Assembly: GCF_001522585.2 (NCBI RefSeq) | Contig: NZ_CP013373.1 | Span: forward strand, 1,054,001 to 1,118,000 | Reading direction: 5' to 3' | Length of the DNA: 64,000 nt | From: Burkholderia sp. NRF60-BP8 | Lineage (GTDB): Bacteria > Pseudomonadota > Gammaproteobacteria > Burkholderiales > Burkholderiaceae | In this document: piece by piece, positions 1 through 8,517 of the stretch | How positions within the stretch are numbered: position 1 is the stretch's first letter | How the letters are laid out: every line of letters begins with the position of its first letter | The notes under the pieces: generated by a model | The model's database searches: none | The model's input: the letters and a program-made list of their open reading frames with translations, nothing else | Told to the model about the DNA's origin: nothing | Translations under genes and position numbers: made by a program

Positions 1-2716
1 GCATGCGCTCCGTCACGAGCGCGCGCAGCACCGTCTGCCCCGCGCGCGATTCGATGCCGACCCAGTCGCCGGTGCGGATTCCGCGATCCTCCGCGTCGTG
101 CGGATGGATCTCGAGGCGATCCTCTTCGTGCCACCGCACGTTTTCGGTCCGGCGCGTCTGCGCGCCGACGTTGTATTGCGACAGGATGCGGCCCGTCGTC
201 AGGATCAGCGGATAGCGCTGCGTGACCTTCTCCGGCGTTGGAATGAACTTGGTGATCACGAACCGGCCCTTGCCGCGCACGAACGTGTCGATGTGCATGG
301 TCGGCGTGCCTTCCGGCGCATGTTCGTTGCACGGCCACTGGATGCTGCCGAGCGCGTCGAGCTTGTCGTACGACACGCCCGAGAAGGTCGGCGTGAGCCG
401 TGCGATCTCGTCCATGATTTCCGACGGATGCGTGTAGTGCATGTCGTAGCCGAGCGCCTGCGACAGCAGCAGCGTGACTTCCCAGTCCGCGTAGCCCGCG
501 AGCGGCGGCATCACCTTGCGCACGCGCGAGATCCGGCGTTCCGCGTTCGTGAACGTGCCGTCCTTCTCGAGGAACGTCGAGCCCGGCAGCAGCACGTGCG
601 CGTATTTCGCGGTTTCGTTCAGGAAGATGTCCTGCACGACGATGCATTCCATCGCCGACAGCGCGGCCGCGACATGCTGCGTGTTCGGATCCGACTGGAC
701 GATGTCCTCGCCCTGGCAGTAAAGCCCCTTGAAGCTGCCGTCGAGTGCCGCATCGAACATGTTCGGGATGCGCAATCCGGGCTCCGGCTGCAGCGTGGCT
801 GCCCACGCCTGCTCGAACTGCGTGCGCACGACTGCGTCGCCGATGTGGCGGTAGCCGGGCAGTTCGTGCGGGAACGAGCCCATGTCGCAGGAACCCTGCA
901 CGTTGTTCTGGCCGCGCAGCGGATTGACGCCGACGCCTTCGCGGCCGACGTTGCCGGTCGCCATCGCGAGGTTCGCGATGCCCATCACCGTCGTCGAGCC
1001 CTGCGCGTGTTCGGTCACGCCCAGCCCATAATAGATCGCGGCGTTGCCGCCCGTTGCGTACAGGCGCGCGGCGGCGCGTACCAGCTCGGCCGGCACGCCC
1101 GTCACGTCCGCTGTCGCCTCGGGCGAATTGTCGGCCTGCGCGACGAAGTCGCGCCATTGCTCGAACGCGCGCGTCTCGCAGCGCTCGGCGACGAACGCGT
1201 CGGCCACCAGCCCTTCGGTGACGATCACGTGCGCCAGTGCATTGACGATCGCGACGTTGGTGCCCGGACGCAACTGCAGGTGGTGCGTGGCCTTCACGTG
1301 CGGGCCGTCGACCACGTCGATGCGGCGCGGGTCGATCACGATCAGCTTCGCGCCTTCGCGCACGCGCCGCTTCAGCCGCGAGCCGAATACCGGGTGGCCG
1401 TCGGTCGGGTTCGCGCCCATCACGACGATCACGTCGGCCTGGCCGACCGATGCGAACGTCTGCGTGCCGGCCGATTCGCCGAGCGTCGCCTTGAGGCCAT
1501 AGCCGGTCGGCGAGTGGCACACGCGTGCGCAGGTATCGACGTTGTTGTTGCCGAATGCGGCGCGCACGAGCTTCTGCACGAGATAGGTTTCCTCGTTCGT
1601 GCAGCGCGACGACGTGATGCCGCCGATCGAATCGCGGCCGTACTTCTGCTGCAGCTTGCGGAATTGCGTCGCCGCGTAGGTGAGGGCTTCGTCCCAGCTC
1701 ACTTCGCGCCACGGGTCGGTGATCTTCTCGCGGATCATCGGCTTCGTGATGCGGTCCTTGTGCGTCGCATAGCCCCACGCGAAGCGTCCCTTCACGCATG
1801 CGTGGCCTTCGTTCGCGAGACCGTTCTTGTGCGGCGTCATGCGCACGACCTGCGTGCCTTTCATCTCGGCCTTGAACGAGCAGCCGACGCCGCAGTACGC
1901 GCAGGTCGTGATCACCGAGTGCTCGGCCTGCCCGAGCTGCACGACGGATTTTTCCTGCAGCGTGGCCGTCGGGCAGGCTGCCACGCACGCGCCGCACGAC
2001 ACGCATTCCGACGCCATGAACGATTCGCTTTCGCCCGCGGCGACGCGCGATTCGAAGCCGCGCGCGGCGATCGTCAGCGCGAACGTGCCCTGCGTTTCCT
2101 CGCACGCGCGCACGCAGCGATTGCAGACGATGCATTTCGACGGATCGTACGTGAAGTACGGGTTCGATTCGTCCTTCGCGTCCTTCAGGTGATTCGCGCC
2201 GTCGAAGCCGTAGCGCACTTCGCGCAGGCCGACCACGCCCGCCATGTCCTGCAGCTCGCAGTCGCCGTTGGCCGGGCAGGTGAGGCAGTCGAGCGGGTGG
2301 TCGGAAATGTACAGCTCCATCACGTTGCGGCGCAGCGACTGCAGCCGGTCCGACTGCGTGCGCACCTTCATGCCGGCTTCGGCGGGCGTCGTGCACGACG
2401 CCGGATAGCCGCGCCGGCCCTCGATCTCGACGAGGCACAGCCGGCACGAGCCGAACGGCTCGAGCGAATCGGTCGCGCAGAGCTTCGGGACGTTGATGCC
2501 GGCTTCGATCGCCGCGCGCATCACCGACGTGCCGGCCGGCACCGTGACCGGCTGGCCATCGATTTCGAGCGTGACGTCGGTGTCGGCATGCCGTTGCGGC
2601 GTGCCGTAGTCGGTATCGTCCAACGGATCGCGGGCGCGCGCCTGTGCGGCGCTCTTGCACGCGCATTGGCCCGAGCCGCAGCCGCCTTGGCGGACGTTGT
2701 TCGTGTCGAGGGACAT
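1..2716 (-). CDS. fdsA: NAD-dependent formate dehydrogenase, alpha (molybdopterin) subunit, partial
   Basis: Catalytic subunit of a soluble NAD-dependent formate dehydrogenase (formate + NAD to CO2 + NADH). About 905 codons are present and the C-terminal end lies outside the window. An N-terminal ferredoxin-like [2Fe-2S] domain has Cys80, Cys91, Cys94 and Cys108. A His-ligated cluster motif follows (His140, Cys144, Cys147, Cys153), then two CxxCxxCxxxC ferredoxin motifs (Cys195-205 and Cys238-248), then the CAYCGVGC start of the molybdopterin domain. The likely Mo ligand is Cys400, followed by His401 (VCHSP), as in the FdsA family. The ATG has a GGAG-type ribosome site. It is the third gene of fdsGBA, 17 bases after fdsB. 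Residues 11-20 hold three extra cysteines. Confidence 0.95.
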   Translation of the reverse strand, partial: MSLDTNNVRQGGCGSGQCACKSAAQARARDPLDDTDYGTPQRHADTDVTLEIDGQPVTVPAGTSVMRAAIEAGINVPKLCATDSLEPFGSCRLCLVEIEGRRGYPASCTTPAEAGMKVRTQSDRLQSLRRNVMELYISDHPLDCLTCPANGDCELQDMAGVVGLREVRYGFDGANHLKDAKDESNPYFTYDPSKCIVCNRCVRACEETQGTFALTIAARGFESRVAAGESESFMASECVSCGACVAACPTATLQEKSVVQLGQAEHSVITTCAYCGVGCSFKAEMKGTQVVRMTPHKNGLANEGHACVKGRFAWGYATHKDRITKPMIREKITDPWREVSWDEALTYAATQFRKLQQKYGRDSIGGITSSRCTNEETYLVQKLVRAAFGNNNVDTCARVCHSPTGYGLKATLGESAGTQTFASVGQADVIVVMGANPTDGHPVFGSRLKRRVREGAKLIVIDPRRIDVVDGPHVKATHHLQLRPGTNVAIVNALAHVIVTEGLVADAFVAERCETRAFEQWRDFVAQADNSPEATADVTGVPAELVRAAARLYATGGNAAIYYGLGVTEHAQGSTTVMGIANLAMATGNVGREGVGVNPLRGQNNVQGSCDMGSFPHELPGYRHIGDAVVRTQFEQAWAATLQPEPGLRIPNMFDAALDGSFKGLYCQGEDIVQSDPNTQHVAAALSAMECIVVQDIFLNETAKYAHVLLPGSTFLEKDGTFTNAERRISRVRKVMPPLAGYADWEVTLLLSQALGYDMHYTHPSEIMDEIARLTPTFSGVSYDKLDALGSIQWPCNEHAPEGTPTMHIDTFVRGKGRFVITKFIPTPEKVTQRYPLILTTGRILSQYNVGAQTRRTENVRWHEEDRLEIHPHDAEDRGIRTGDWVGIESRAGQTVLRALVTERM

Positions 2717-2733
2717 GCAGGGCTCCTTCTGGG

Positions 2734-4311
2734 TCAGGCCGCAGCCTTGACCGGGCCCGACGCGGCATCCTTGCCGGCAGCGAGCCCGAAATCTTCGGGG
2801 AAATGGTCGAGCGCGGACAGCACCGGGTACGGCGTCATGCCGCCCATCGCGCACAGCGAGCCGGCGAGCATCGTGTCGCACAGGTCGCGCAACAGCGTGA
2901 CCTGCCGCTCCGACGTATCGCCGTCGCGAATCCGCGCGATCGTCTCGACGCCGCGCGTCGAGCCGATCCGGCACGGCGTGCACTTGCCGCACGATTCGAT
3001 CGCGCAGAATTTCATCGCGTATTCGGCCAGCTCGGCGAGATTCGACGTGTCGTCGTGCAGCACGATGCCGCCGTGGCCGACCACCGCGCCGATCGCCGTG
3101 TACGCCTCGTAGTCGAGCGGCACGTCCCACTGGTGGTCGGGCAGGTAGGTGCCGAGCGGGCCGCCGACCTGTGCGGCGCGTGCCGGCCGGCCGCTGGCCG
3201 TGCCGCCGCCGAAGTCGAACAGCAGTTCGCGCAGCGTGACGCCGAAGGCGAGCTCGACGAGGCCGCCGTGACGGATGTTGCCTGCCAGCTGGAACGGCAG
3301 CGTGCCGCGCGAGCGGCCCATCCCGTAGTCGCGATAGAACGCGGCGCCGCGCGCGAAGATCACCGGCGCCGACGCAAGCGTGATCACGTTGTTGATCACG
3401 GTCGGCTGGCCGAACAGGCCCGCGAGCGCGGGCAGCGGCGGCTTCGCGCGCACGACGCCGCGCTTGCCCTCGAGCGATTCGAGCAGTGCCGTTTCCTCGC
3501 CGCATACGTACGAGCCCGCGCCTTTCGCGACGTGCAGCTCGAACGCGTGCGCGGAGCCGAGCACGTGCTCGCCGAGCCAGCCGGCTTCGCGCGCGCGGAC
3601 GATCGCGGCTTCGAGCGTGGCGATCGCGTGCGGGTATTCGCTGCGCACGTAGATGTAGCCGACCGTCGCGCCGGTGGCGACGCCCGCGATGATCATCCCT
3701 TCGATCAGGCAGTACGGATCGCATTCCATCAGCAGGCGGTCGGAGAACGTGCCCGAATCGCCTTCGTCCGCGTTGCAGACGATGTATTTCTGCGTGGCGC
3801 GTGCTTGCCGCACGGTACGCCACTTGATGCCGGCCGGGAACGCCGCGCCGCCGCGGCCGCGCAGCCCCGATTCGATCAGCGTTTCGCATGCGGCGTCGCC
3901 GTCGAGCGCCAAGGCGTTCTTCAGGCCGGCGAGGCCGTCGTGTTGCAGGTAATCGTCGATCGACAGCGGATCGGTCAGGCCGATGCGCGCGAACGTGAGC
4001 CGCTGCTGGCGCGCCAGATAGGGCAGCGCGTCGACGAGGCCGACGCCGCTCGGATGCGTGCCGCCGTCGAGCCAGTCGGCGTCGAACAGGGCCGGCACGT
4101 CGGCGGCCGACAGGTTCGCATAGCCGACGCGGCCCGCGGCCGTCCCGACTTCGACGAGCGGTTCGAGCCACAGCAGCCCGCGCGAACCGTTGCGGATCAC
4201 CTCGATCGCGACGCCGCGCCGTTCGGCTTCGGCCACGATCGCGGCGGCGAGCGCGTCGGCGCCGAGTGCCAGCGCGGACGAATCGCGCGGAACGTAGATG
4301 CGGGTCGTCAT
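2734..4311 (-). CDS. fdsB: NAD-dependent formate dehydrogenase, beta (FMN/NAD) subunit
   Basis: Diaphorase subunit of the formate dehydrogenase; it passes electrons from the Fe-S chain to NAD through FMN. The 525-residue protein has an N-terminal thioredoxin-like part fused to a NuoF-like domain. Visible motifs are GRGGAAFPAG (152-161) and NADEGD (180-185) for FMN/NAD, GAGSYVCGEETAL (264-276), and a [4Fe-4S] site with Cys441, Cys444, Cys447 and Cys487. An upstream in-frame extension to 4422 would overlap fdsG heavily. The ATG at 4311 is preferred because it overlaps the fdsG stop as ATGA, a typical translational-coupling junction. Confidence 0.95.
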   Translation of the reverse strand: MTTRIYVPRDSSALALGADALAAAIVAEAERRGVAIEVIRNGSRGLLWLEPLVEVGTAAGRVGYANLSAADVPALFDADWLDGGTHPSGVGLVDALPYLARQQRLTFARIGLTDPLSIDDYLQHDGLAGLKNALALDGDAACETLIESGLRGRGGAAFPAGIKWRTVRQARATQKYIVCNADEGDSGTFSDRLLMECDPYCLIEGMIIAGVATGATVGYIYVRSEYPHAIATLEAAIVRAREAGWLGEHVLGSAHAFELHVAKGAGSYVCGEETALLESLEGKRGVVRAKPPLPALAGLFGQPTVINNVITLASAPVIFARGAAFYRDYGMGRSRGTLPFQLAGNIRHGGLVELAFGVTLRELLFDFGGGTASGRPARAAQVGGPLGTYLPDHQWDVPLDYEAYTAIGAVVGHGGIVLHDDTSNLAELAEYAMKFCAIESCGKCTPCRIGSTRGVETIARIRDGDTSERQVTLLRDLCDTMLAGSLCAMGGMTPYPVLSALDHFPEDFGLAAGKDAASGPVKAAA

Positions 4312-4808
4312 GCGGCCTCCGGCGTGCGGGCGACCGCGTCGGCCAGCAGCGCGTCGAACTTCTCCGGCGTGACCTTTGCGTGGAGCACCCCGTTGATCGT
4401 CATCGATGGCGATTGCGCACACAGCCCGAGGCAGTACACCGATTCGAGCGCGACGTCGTCACGCGTGTGTGCTGTGGCGGCATCGCCGTGCGCCGCATCG
4501 AACCGGCAGCCGGTGCGGGCTTCCGCATGGGCGGCGAGCGTTTCGCAGCCCATGCTGCGGCACGCTTCGGCGCGGCACATCTGGATCGTCACGCGGGCGG
4601 GCGGCGCGGTGCGGAAGTGGTGGTAGTAGGTCAGGACGCCGTGTACTTCCGCGCGCGACAGGTTCAGCGCCTTGGCGAGCGGCGCGACGCAGCCCGGCGG
4701 CACGTAGCCCGCGTCGTCCTGGATCGCGTGCAGGATCGCGACGAGCGAACGGCCGGCGCGCGCATGGCGCTCGACGAGCGCGTCGGGCGCAGGGGAATTC
4801 GGGGACAT
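4308..4808 (-). CDS. fdsG: NAD-dependent formate dehydrogenase, gamma subunit
   Basis: NuoE-like [2Fe-2S] subunit (166 residues) of the FdsABG formate dehydrogenase. It carries the thioredoxin-fold ferredoxin ligands Cys78, Cys83, Cys126 and Cys130 in the family spacing C-x4-C and C-x3-C. It is first in the operon and ends in a four-base ATGA overlap with fdsB. The ATG at 4808 has a strong GGAGGAG ribosome site about eight bases upstream, which decides this start over longer in-frame possibilities. The 130-base gap to the divergent regulator must hold both promoters. Confidence 0.95.
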   Translation of the reverse strand: MSPNSPAPDALVERHARAGRSLVAILHAIQDDAGYVPPGCVAPLAKALNLSRAEVHGVLTYYHHFRTAPPARVTIQMCRAEACRSMGCETLAAHAEARTGCRFDAAHGDAATAHTRDDVALESVYCLGLCAQSPSMTINGVLHAKVTPEKFDALLADAVARTPEAA

Positions 4809-4938
4809 CGTTATGCTCCTCCAAAGTCTCATATGCGCTCGAAATTCATATAGTGCGCGTCGGGACTTCGTTCTGATTGATTTTGACCAACGATAAGCGG
4901 AAGATTTCGCGGTCGCAATAGGAAATCGGAGTGCATAA
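4809..4938. promoter_or_regulatory. Divergent control region between fdsGBA and its probable regulator
   Basis: This 130-base AT-richer gap separates fdsG (minus) from the regulator gene (plus). It contains the fdsG ribosome site and, next to it, two near-identical TCATATG/TCATATA words about 17 bases apart, which could belong to the minus-strand promoter or to an operator. I cannot assign exact -10 and -35 boxes with confidence. Confidence 0.4.
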
Positions 4939-6045
4939 TTGATTCGCATCGAATGCGACGCGTATCTGACCGTACGCGACACGGAAGGCCGTTCGGCCAG
5001 TCTGTCCGACGTCGCGCCGTTGCTGGAGCTCGTGGCCGAGACGGGCAGCATCGCGCAGGCCGCGCAAGCCAAGGGGCTGTCGTACCGGCACGCGTGGGGC
5101 ATGCTGCGCGCGCTGGAGTCGTGTATCGGCGGGGAATTGATCGAAACCGCGCGCGGCAAGGGTTCGACGTTGTCGGCGCTCGGGCAGGCGGTCGTCGATG
5201 CGCAGCGTCTGGCGCGCAGCCGCCTCGACGGGAACCTGCGCACGCTGGCGGCCGAGGTGGCCAGCGACCTGAACCGCCGGCTCGTGCGGCGCGACGGCGC
5301 CGTGCGTATTCATGCGTCGCACGGTTACGCGGTCGCGACGCTCGTTTCCGCGCTCGTCGAGGCGCAGGCGGCCGTCGACATCAAGTATCGCGAAAGCGTC
5401 GAGGCCGTGCAGGCGCTCGCGCGCGGCGAATGCGACCTCGCGGGCTTCCATTTGCCGCGCGGCGTGTTTCGCGCGCAGTGCGCGCAAATCTACCGGCCCT
5501 GGCTCGACGACACGCGCCACGTGCTGATCCATCTGACGCGCCGACAGCAAGGACTGTTCGTCCCGCGCGGCAACCCGAAGCAGGTGCGCGGGCTCGCGGA
5601 TCTGGCACGCGACGACATCCGCTTCGTCAACCGCCAGCCGGGATCGGGCACGCGCATGTTGCTGGATCTCGCGTTGCGCGCGATCGGCATCGATCCGGAG
5701 CGCATCGACGGCTATGCGTCGGCCGAACTCACGCATTCTGCGATCGCGGCGTTCGTCGCGAGCGGAATGGCCGATCTCGGGTTCGGCGTCGAGCCGGCCG
5801 CCCGTCATTTCGGGCTCGACTTCATCCCGGTCGTCGACGAGGACTATTACTTCGCATGCGAACGCGCACGGCTCGATGGGCGGCCGCTCGCCGATGTGCT
5901 GGCACTGCTGCGTGACGCACGCTTCGTCGAGCGCGTCGCGCATCTGGACGGCTACGATCCGGCCGCGTGCGGCGCGCTGGAGCGCATCGCGACCGGGTTG
6001 GCCGGCCGCGACGACGCGAGCGGCCCGGACGGCAATGCCCGGTAA
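4939..6045 (+). CDS. ModE-like HTH regulator with periplasmic-binding-protein-like domain
   Basis: Probable one-component transcription regulator of 368 residues. Residues about 20-95 form a LysR/ModE-type winged helix-turn-helix (SDVAPLLELVAETGSIAQAA; YRHAWGMLRALE). Residues about 120-340 form a PBP_like domain of the molybdate/tungstate-binding fold, with the ligand-loop motif NRQPGSGTR at 231-239. In-frame TAA lies directly before codon 1, so the start must be TTG at 4939 or a downstream codon; CGGAG eight bases upstream supports TTG. The gene is divergent from fdsGBA, whose enzyme needs molybdenum, so it is inferred to be its regulator, perhaps sensing molybdate or the cofactor. No membrane segment or signal peptide is visible. 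Confidence 0.75.
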   Translation: MIRIECDAYLTVRDTEGRSASLSDVAPLLELVAETGSIAQAAQAKGLSYRHAWGMLRALESCIGGELIETARGKGSTLSALGQAVVDAQRLARSRLDGNLRTLAAEVASDLNRRLVRRDGAVRIHASHGYAVATLVSALVEAQAAVDIKYRESVEAVQALARGECDLAGFHLPRGVFRAQCAQIYRPWLDDTRHVLIHLTRRQQGLFVPRGNPKQVRGLADLARDDIRFVNRQPGSGTRMLLDLALRAIGIDPERIDGYASAELTHSAIAAFVASGMADLGFGVEPAARHFGLDFIPVVDEDYYFACERARLDGRPLADVLALLRDARFVERVAHLDGYDPAACGALERIATGLAGRDDASGPDGNAR

Positions 6046-6146
6046 CGAAGACGCGATCGAGCCGCGCTGCAGCAGTGGGGGAATTGCGCTACGCTTGCCG
6101 CTTGATCAACGTTCCAACAAGCACGCCGTTCAGGCGTCATCCCGCC

Positions 6147-6416
6147 ATGAAATTTTCCGTTCCCCTTGCCGCGGCAGCGTTGACCGCGGGGCTGCTGGTC
6201 GTCGCTTCGCCGTTTGCGTTCGCGCAGAATTCCCCGGGGGTGCCCGGCGGCATCCTGAGCGATCAGTTCCGCCTGAACGAGCATCCGCAGATGCCGTTCG
6301 CCGCGTCGGCGCCGTCGCAGAAATACCAGACCGGCAAGAAGTCGGCATTGCGCCGCAAGGGTGACCTGGGCGACCCGAACGGCTGCAACCTGAAGTGCCC
6401 GATGGATACCCGGTAA
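6147..6416 (+). CDS. Small exported protein with C-terminal CxxxC
   Basis: An 89-residue protein of unknown function. Residues 1-26 are a clear signal peptide (Lys near the N-terminus, hydrophobic Ala/Leu/Val core, AFA-Q cleavage site). The mature protein is about 63 residues, polar and basic in the middle (GKKSALRRKGD), and ends NGCNLKCPMDTR, with Cys80 and Cys84 as its only cysteines. An in-frame extension back to 5967 would overlap the regulator gene, so the ATG at 6147 directly before the signal peptide is preferred. It lies 100 bases downstream of the regulator. I do not recognise a family. Confidence 0.7.
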   Translation: MKFSVPLAAAALTAGLLVVASPFAFAQNSPGVPGGILSDQFRLNEHPQMPFAASAPSQKYQTGKKSALRRKGDLGDPNGCNLKCPMDTR

Positions 6417-6774
6417 CGAGCAGCCGGCGTGTCTGCGCCCGAGCGGGCGCGCCTGTCTTCTGTGCAGCAGTTCTGCTCGACCGACAGACGGCGGCAGAGG
6501 TTCCGCCCGATTCCGCTCTTCCATTCGAGCCCCGCGAAGCCTGCCGCTTCGCGGGGCTTGCGCTTTTGCGGTCCTTCATGCAATGCGGGGCGGACGAAAT
6601 GGCCGTTCGCCCGCATTGCGGTTCCGACAGGAATCTAGGGTTAACCCGTAAATCAGGAAGGGTGTCTTCCTGAAACCTGCCTTATTCTTAAGCATCCACC
6701 TACATAAACTTCGGTTTGTCGGCGCTGATCAAGGTGTTCACCGCCGAATCAGACAAATCTGGAGGTAGGTCATC
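6417..6774. other. Gene-free stretch with hairpin and small palindromes
   Basis: No convincing gene is seen in these 358 bases. They hold a 13-bp hairpin (listed separately), a perfect GGGTTAACCC palindrome at 6638-6647, and an AGGAAG/CTTCCT inverted repeat at 6655-6671. The latter two lie within 140 bases of the DUF4148 gene and could be part of its promoter or operator. Confidence 0.5.
6528..6565 (+). terminator. Probable terminator after small exported protein
   Basis: A 13-bp perfect stem (AGCCCCGCGAAGC paired with GCTTCGCGGGGCT, loop CTGCC) is followed by TGCGCTTTTG. The stem is very strong, but the T-run is short and offset, so termination efficiency is uncertain. Confidence 0.55.
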
Positions 6775-7128
6775 ATGAAGTCGCTCGTTCAAGCCGTTGT
6801 CGTTGCTGCTGCTCTCGTTGCTCCGGTCGCTTCGTTCGCCCAGTCGGGTTCGACGATCACCCGGGCGCAGGTGCGCGCCGAACTGGTTCAACTCCAGCAG
6901 GTCGGTTACAACTCAGCCCGCGGCGAAGATCCGCACTATCCGGAAGCGATCCAGGCCGCCACGGCCCGTATCGCGGAGCAGCAGCGCAGCGCGCTCGCAC
7001 AAGCTCGAGGTGCCGACGCCAGCGGCTACGGTGCGCAGGCACAGGGCGCATCGGCGTCGGGTTCGCGCGCAATGGGCGTGCGCCCGGCCAGCGCGGAAGA
7101 AATGAAGTCGCTGTATCGCGGCAGTTAA
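6775..7128 (+). CDS. DUF4148 family exported protein
   Basis: A 117-residue protein of the DUF4148 family, which is abundant in Burkholderia and of unknown function. The signal peptide (1-22, SFA-Q) is followed by the family signature ITRAQVRAELVQLQQVGYN at about 28-46. The rest is Ala/Gln/Ser-rich and ends EEMKSLYRGS. A strong GGAGGTAGG ribosome site lies just upstream of the ATG. The gene appears to be single, bounded upstream by a hairpin and downstream by the tmRNA locus on the other strand. Confidence 0.85.
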   Translation: MKSLVQAVVVAAALVAPVASFAQSGSTITRAQVRAELVQLQQVGYNSARGEDPHYPEAIQAATARIAEQQRSALAQARGADASGYGAQAQGASASGSRAMGVRPASAEEMKSLYRGS

Positions 7129-7348
7129 GCCGTGTATCGCCCGGTAGGGGTGGTTACGGGCGGGTACCGGCGCGGCGTCGCGCCCGACGCCGGATCATCG
7201 GGTCGGTCATCGCCCGGCGCAGCCGATGATGGGGCACGCGCGGCAGAACATCCGTCACCTCCTGCCGCCGGACATCGGCGGCATTCCGCCCGGCCCATCG
7301 GGGGCTGGGCGCTTTTTCGGAAGGCGTCGGACGTGCGTTTCGCCGGCA

Positions 7349-7383
7349 ACAAAAAACCCCGCAGACTTGCGTCATGCGGGGTT
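7349..7383 (-). terminator. Terminator of ssrA
   Basis: Read on the minus strand, a CCCCGCA/TGCGGGG stem with an 11-base loop is followed by seven T residues. It lies about 20 bases beyond the CCA end of tmRNA. The 275-base gap 7129-7403 holds nothing else that I can identify. Confidence 0.8.
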
Positions 7384-7403
7384 CGTGCGACGAGCGCGGA
7401 ATT

Positions 7404-7773
7404 TGGTGGAGGCGGCGGGAATCGAACCCGCGTCCAGAAGCGCTCCACGACTAGTTCTACATGTTTAGTCCAGTCTTTTGATTTAACCGCAGCGACGCGG
7501 ACGAACACGCTGCACTACGGCGATTCGCTAGGTTTTCGACCCTGGCGTCGCGACGCCGACAGGGCTTAACTGACGTAAATGACCTCTGGCGGTATTGCTA
7601 CCGGTCTTGCGACACTAGCCCGTCAGTGAACTAGGCAGAGGACGGCGGCCCTTAGGCTGCCAGTGCGAACGTATCGTCGTTTGCAGTTACGATTTTCCCA
7701 TTGATTAACGAGGTGACGGGTCCTCGACATGCCCTAGCCGCTTCACAACCCCTGTCGAAACCAGGTCGCCCCC
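7404..7773 (-). ncRNA. ssrA: Transfer-messenger RNA (tmRNA)
   Basis: Rescues stalled ribosomes and tags the unfinished protein for proteolysis. The 5' end GGGGGCGACC and the 3' end CGCCTCCACCA pair to form a 7-bp alanine-type acceptor stem, and the T-arm GGGTTCGATTCCCGC is present near the 3' end. The CCA is encoded. The reading frame at 7684-7652 encodes the tag ANDDTFALAA followed by TAA, the usual beta-proteobacterial form. The total length of about 370 bases is typical for a one-piece tmRNA. Confidence 0.96.
7652..7684 (-). other. tmRNA proteolysis-tag reading frame
   Basis: Ten sense codons, beginning with the resume codon GCA and ending in TAA, encode ANDDTFALAA. The C-terminal ALAA is the degron recognised by ClpXP-type proteases in this family of tags. 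Confidence 0.92.
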
Positions 7774-7789
7774 GCGGATAAGATCAAAC

Positions 7790-7795
7790 ATTATA
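7790..7795 (-). promoter_or_regulatory. -10 box of the ssrA promoter
   Basis: A perfect TATAAT on the minus strand sits 16 bases upstream of the mature tmRNA 5' end, which leaves room for a short leader removed by RNase P. The -35 region is weak. The box includes the TAA stop codon of gph (7793-7791), so the promoter lies inside the end of the upstream gene. Confidence 0.7.
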
Positions 7796-8504
7796 GCCCA
7801 ACATCGCGCAGCAGGTCCCGCAGTTCCTGCGTCGTGTCGACGAGGTGCCGGGCCTGCCAGTCGACCGGTGCGACGCCGTCGCCGCAATAGCCGTACGCGG
7901 CTGCCACGGTGGCCATGCCGGCGGCGCTGCCGGCCTGAATGTCGCGCAGGTCGTCGCCGACGTAGACGATGCGCGCAGGCGCGAGCGCCAACTGGTCGGC
8001 CGCATGCAGCAACGGGGCCGGATGCGGCTTCGAGTGCGGCGTTGTGTCGCCCCCGACGACGCACGCGGCGCGCGGCGCGAGACCGAGCAGCTCGACGAGC
8101 GGTGCCGTGAGTCGCATCGCCTTGTTCGTGACGATGCCCCAGCGCACGCCGCGCGCATCGAGTTCGTCGAGCACGTCGCCGATGCCGGGGAATAGCGTCG
8201 TATGCACGCAGAGATCGGCCGCGTAGTTGGCCAGGAACTCGTCGCGCATCGCTTCGTAGCCGGGCGTGTGCGGATCGATGCCGAACGCGCCGCCGAGCAG
8301 GCCGCGCGCGCCGGCCGAGGCCAGCGGCCGCAACACGTCGAGCGACGTTTCGGGCAGGCCGCGCTCGCGCTGCATCTTGTTGACGGCTGCCGCGAGATCG
8401 GGCGCCGTGTCGGCGAGCGTGCCGTCCAGATCGAACAGGACCGCATCGCAGTGCAGCAGGCGCGGTTCGTCTGCGATCCGCGCGCTCGAAAGGGGAGTCG
8501 TCAT
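7791..8504 (-). CDS. gph: Phosphoglycolate phosphatase (HAD family)
   Basis: HAD-superfamily hydrolase of 237 residues that removes phosphate from 2-phosphoglycolate. Motif I is FDLDGT (24-29, Asp25 nucleophile and Asp27), motif II is GIVTNK (123-128), the motif III lysine is in HSKPHP (Lys159), and motif IV is VGDDLRD (Asp174/Asp175). A cap domain lies between motifs I and II. A TTG at 8513 would add three residues; the ATG at 8504, 14 bases after the ubiG stop, is preferred. The gene is in an apparent operon with ubiG, as in many proteobacteria. Confidence 0.9.
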   Translation of the reverse strand: MTTPLSSARIADEPRLLHCDAVLFDLDGTLADTAPDLAAAVNKMQRERGLPETSLDVLRPLASAGARGLLGGAFGIDPHTPGYEAMRDEFLANYAADLCVHTTLFPGIGDVLDELDARGVRWGIVTNKAMRLTAPLVELLGLAPRAACVVGGDTTPHSKPHPAPLLHAADQLALAPARIVYVGDDLRDIQAGSAAGMATVAAAYGYCGDGVAPVDWQARHLVDTTQELRDLLRDVGL

Positions 8505-8517
8505 GCCGGTCAAAAGA

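Noticed and set aside
98..4626. Very long plus-strand open frames across the formate dehydrogenase genes
   Set aside because: They lie antisense to fdsA and fdsB, are Arg/Ala/His-rich, have no recognisable domain, and arise because high third-position GC removes stop codons from the opposite strand.
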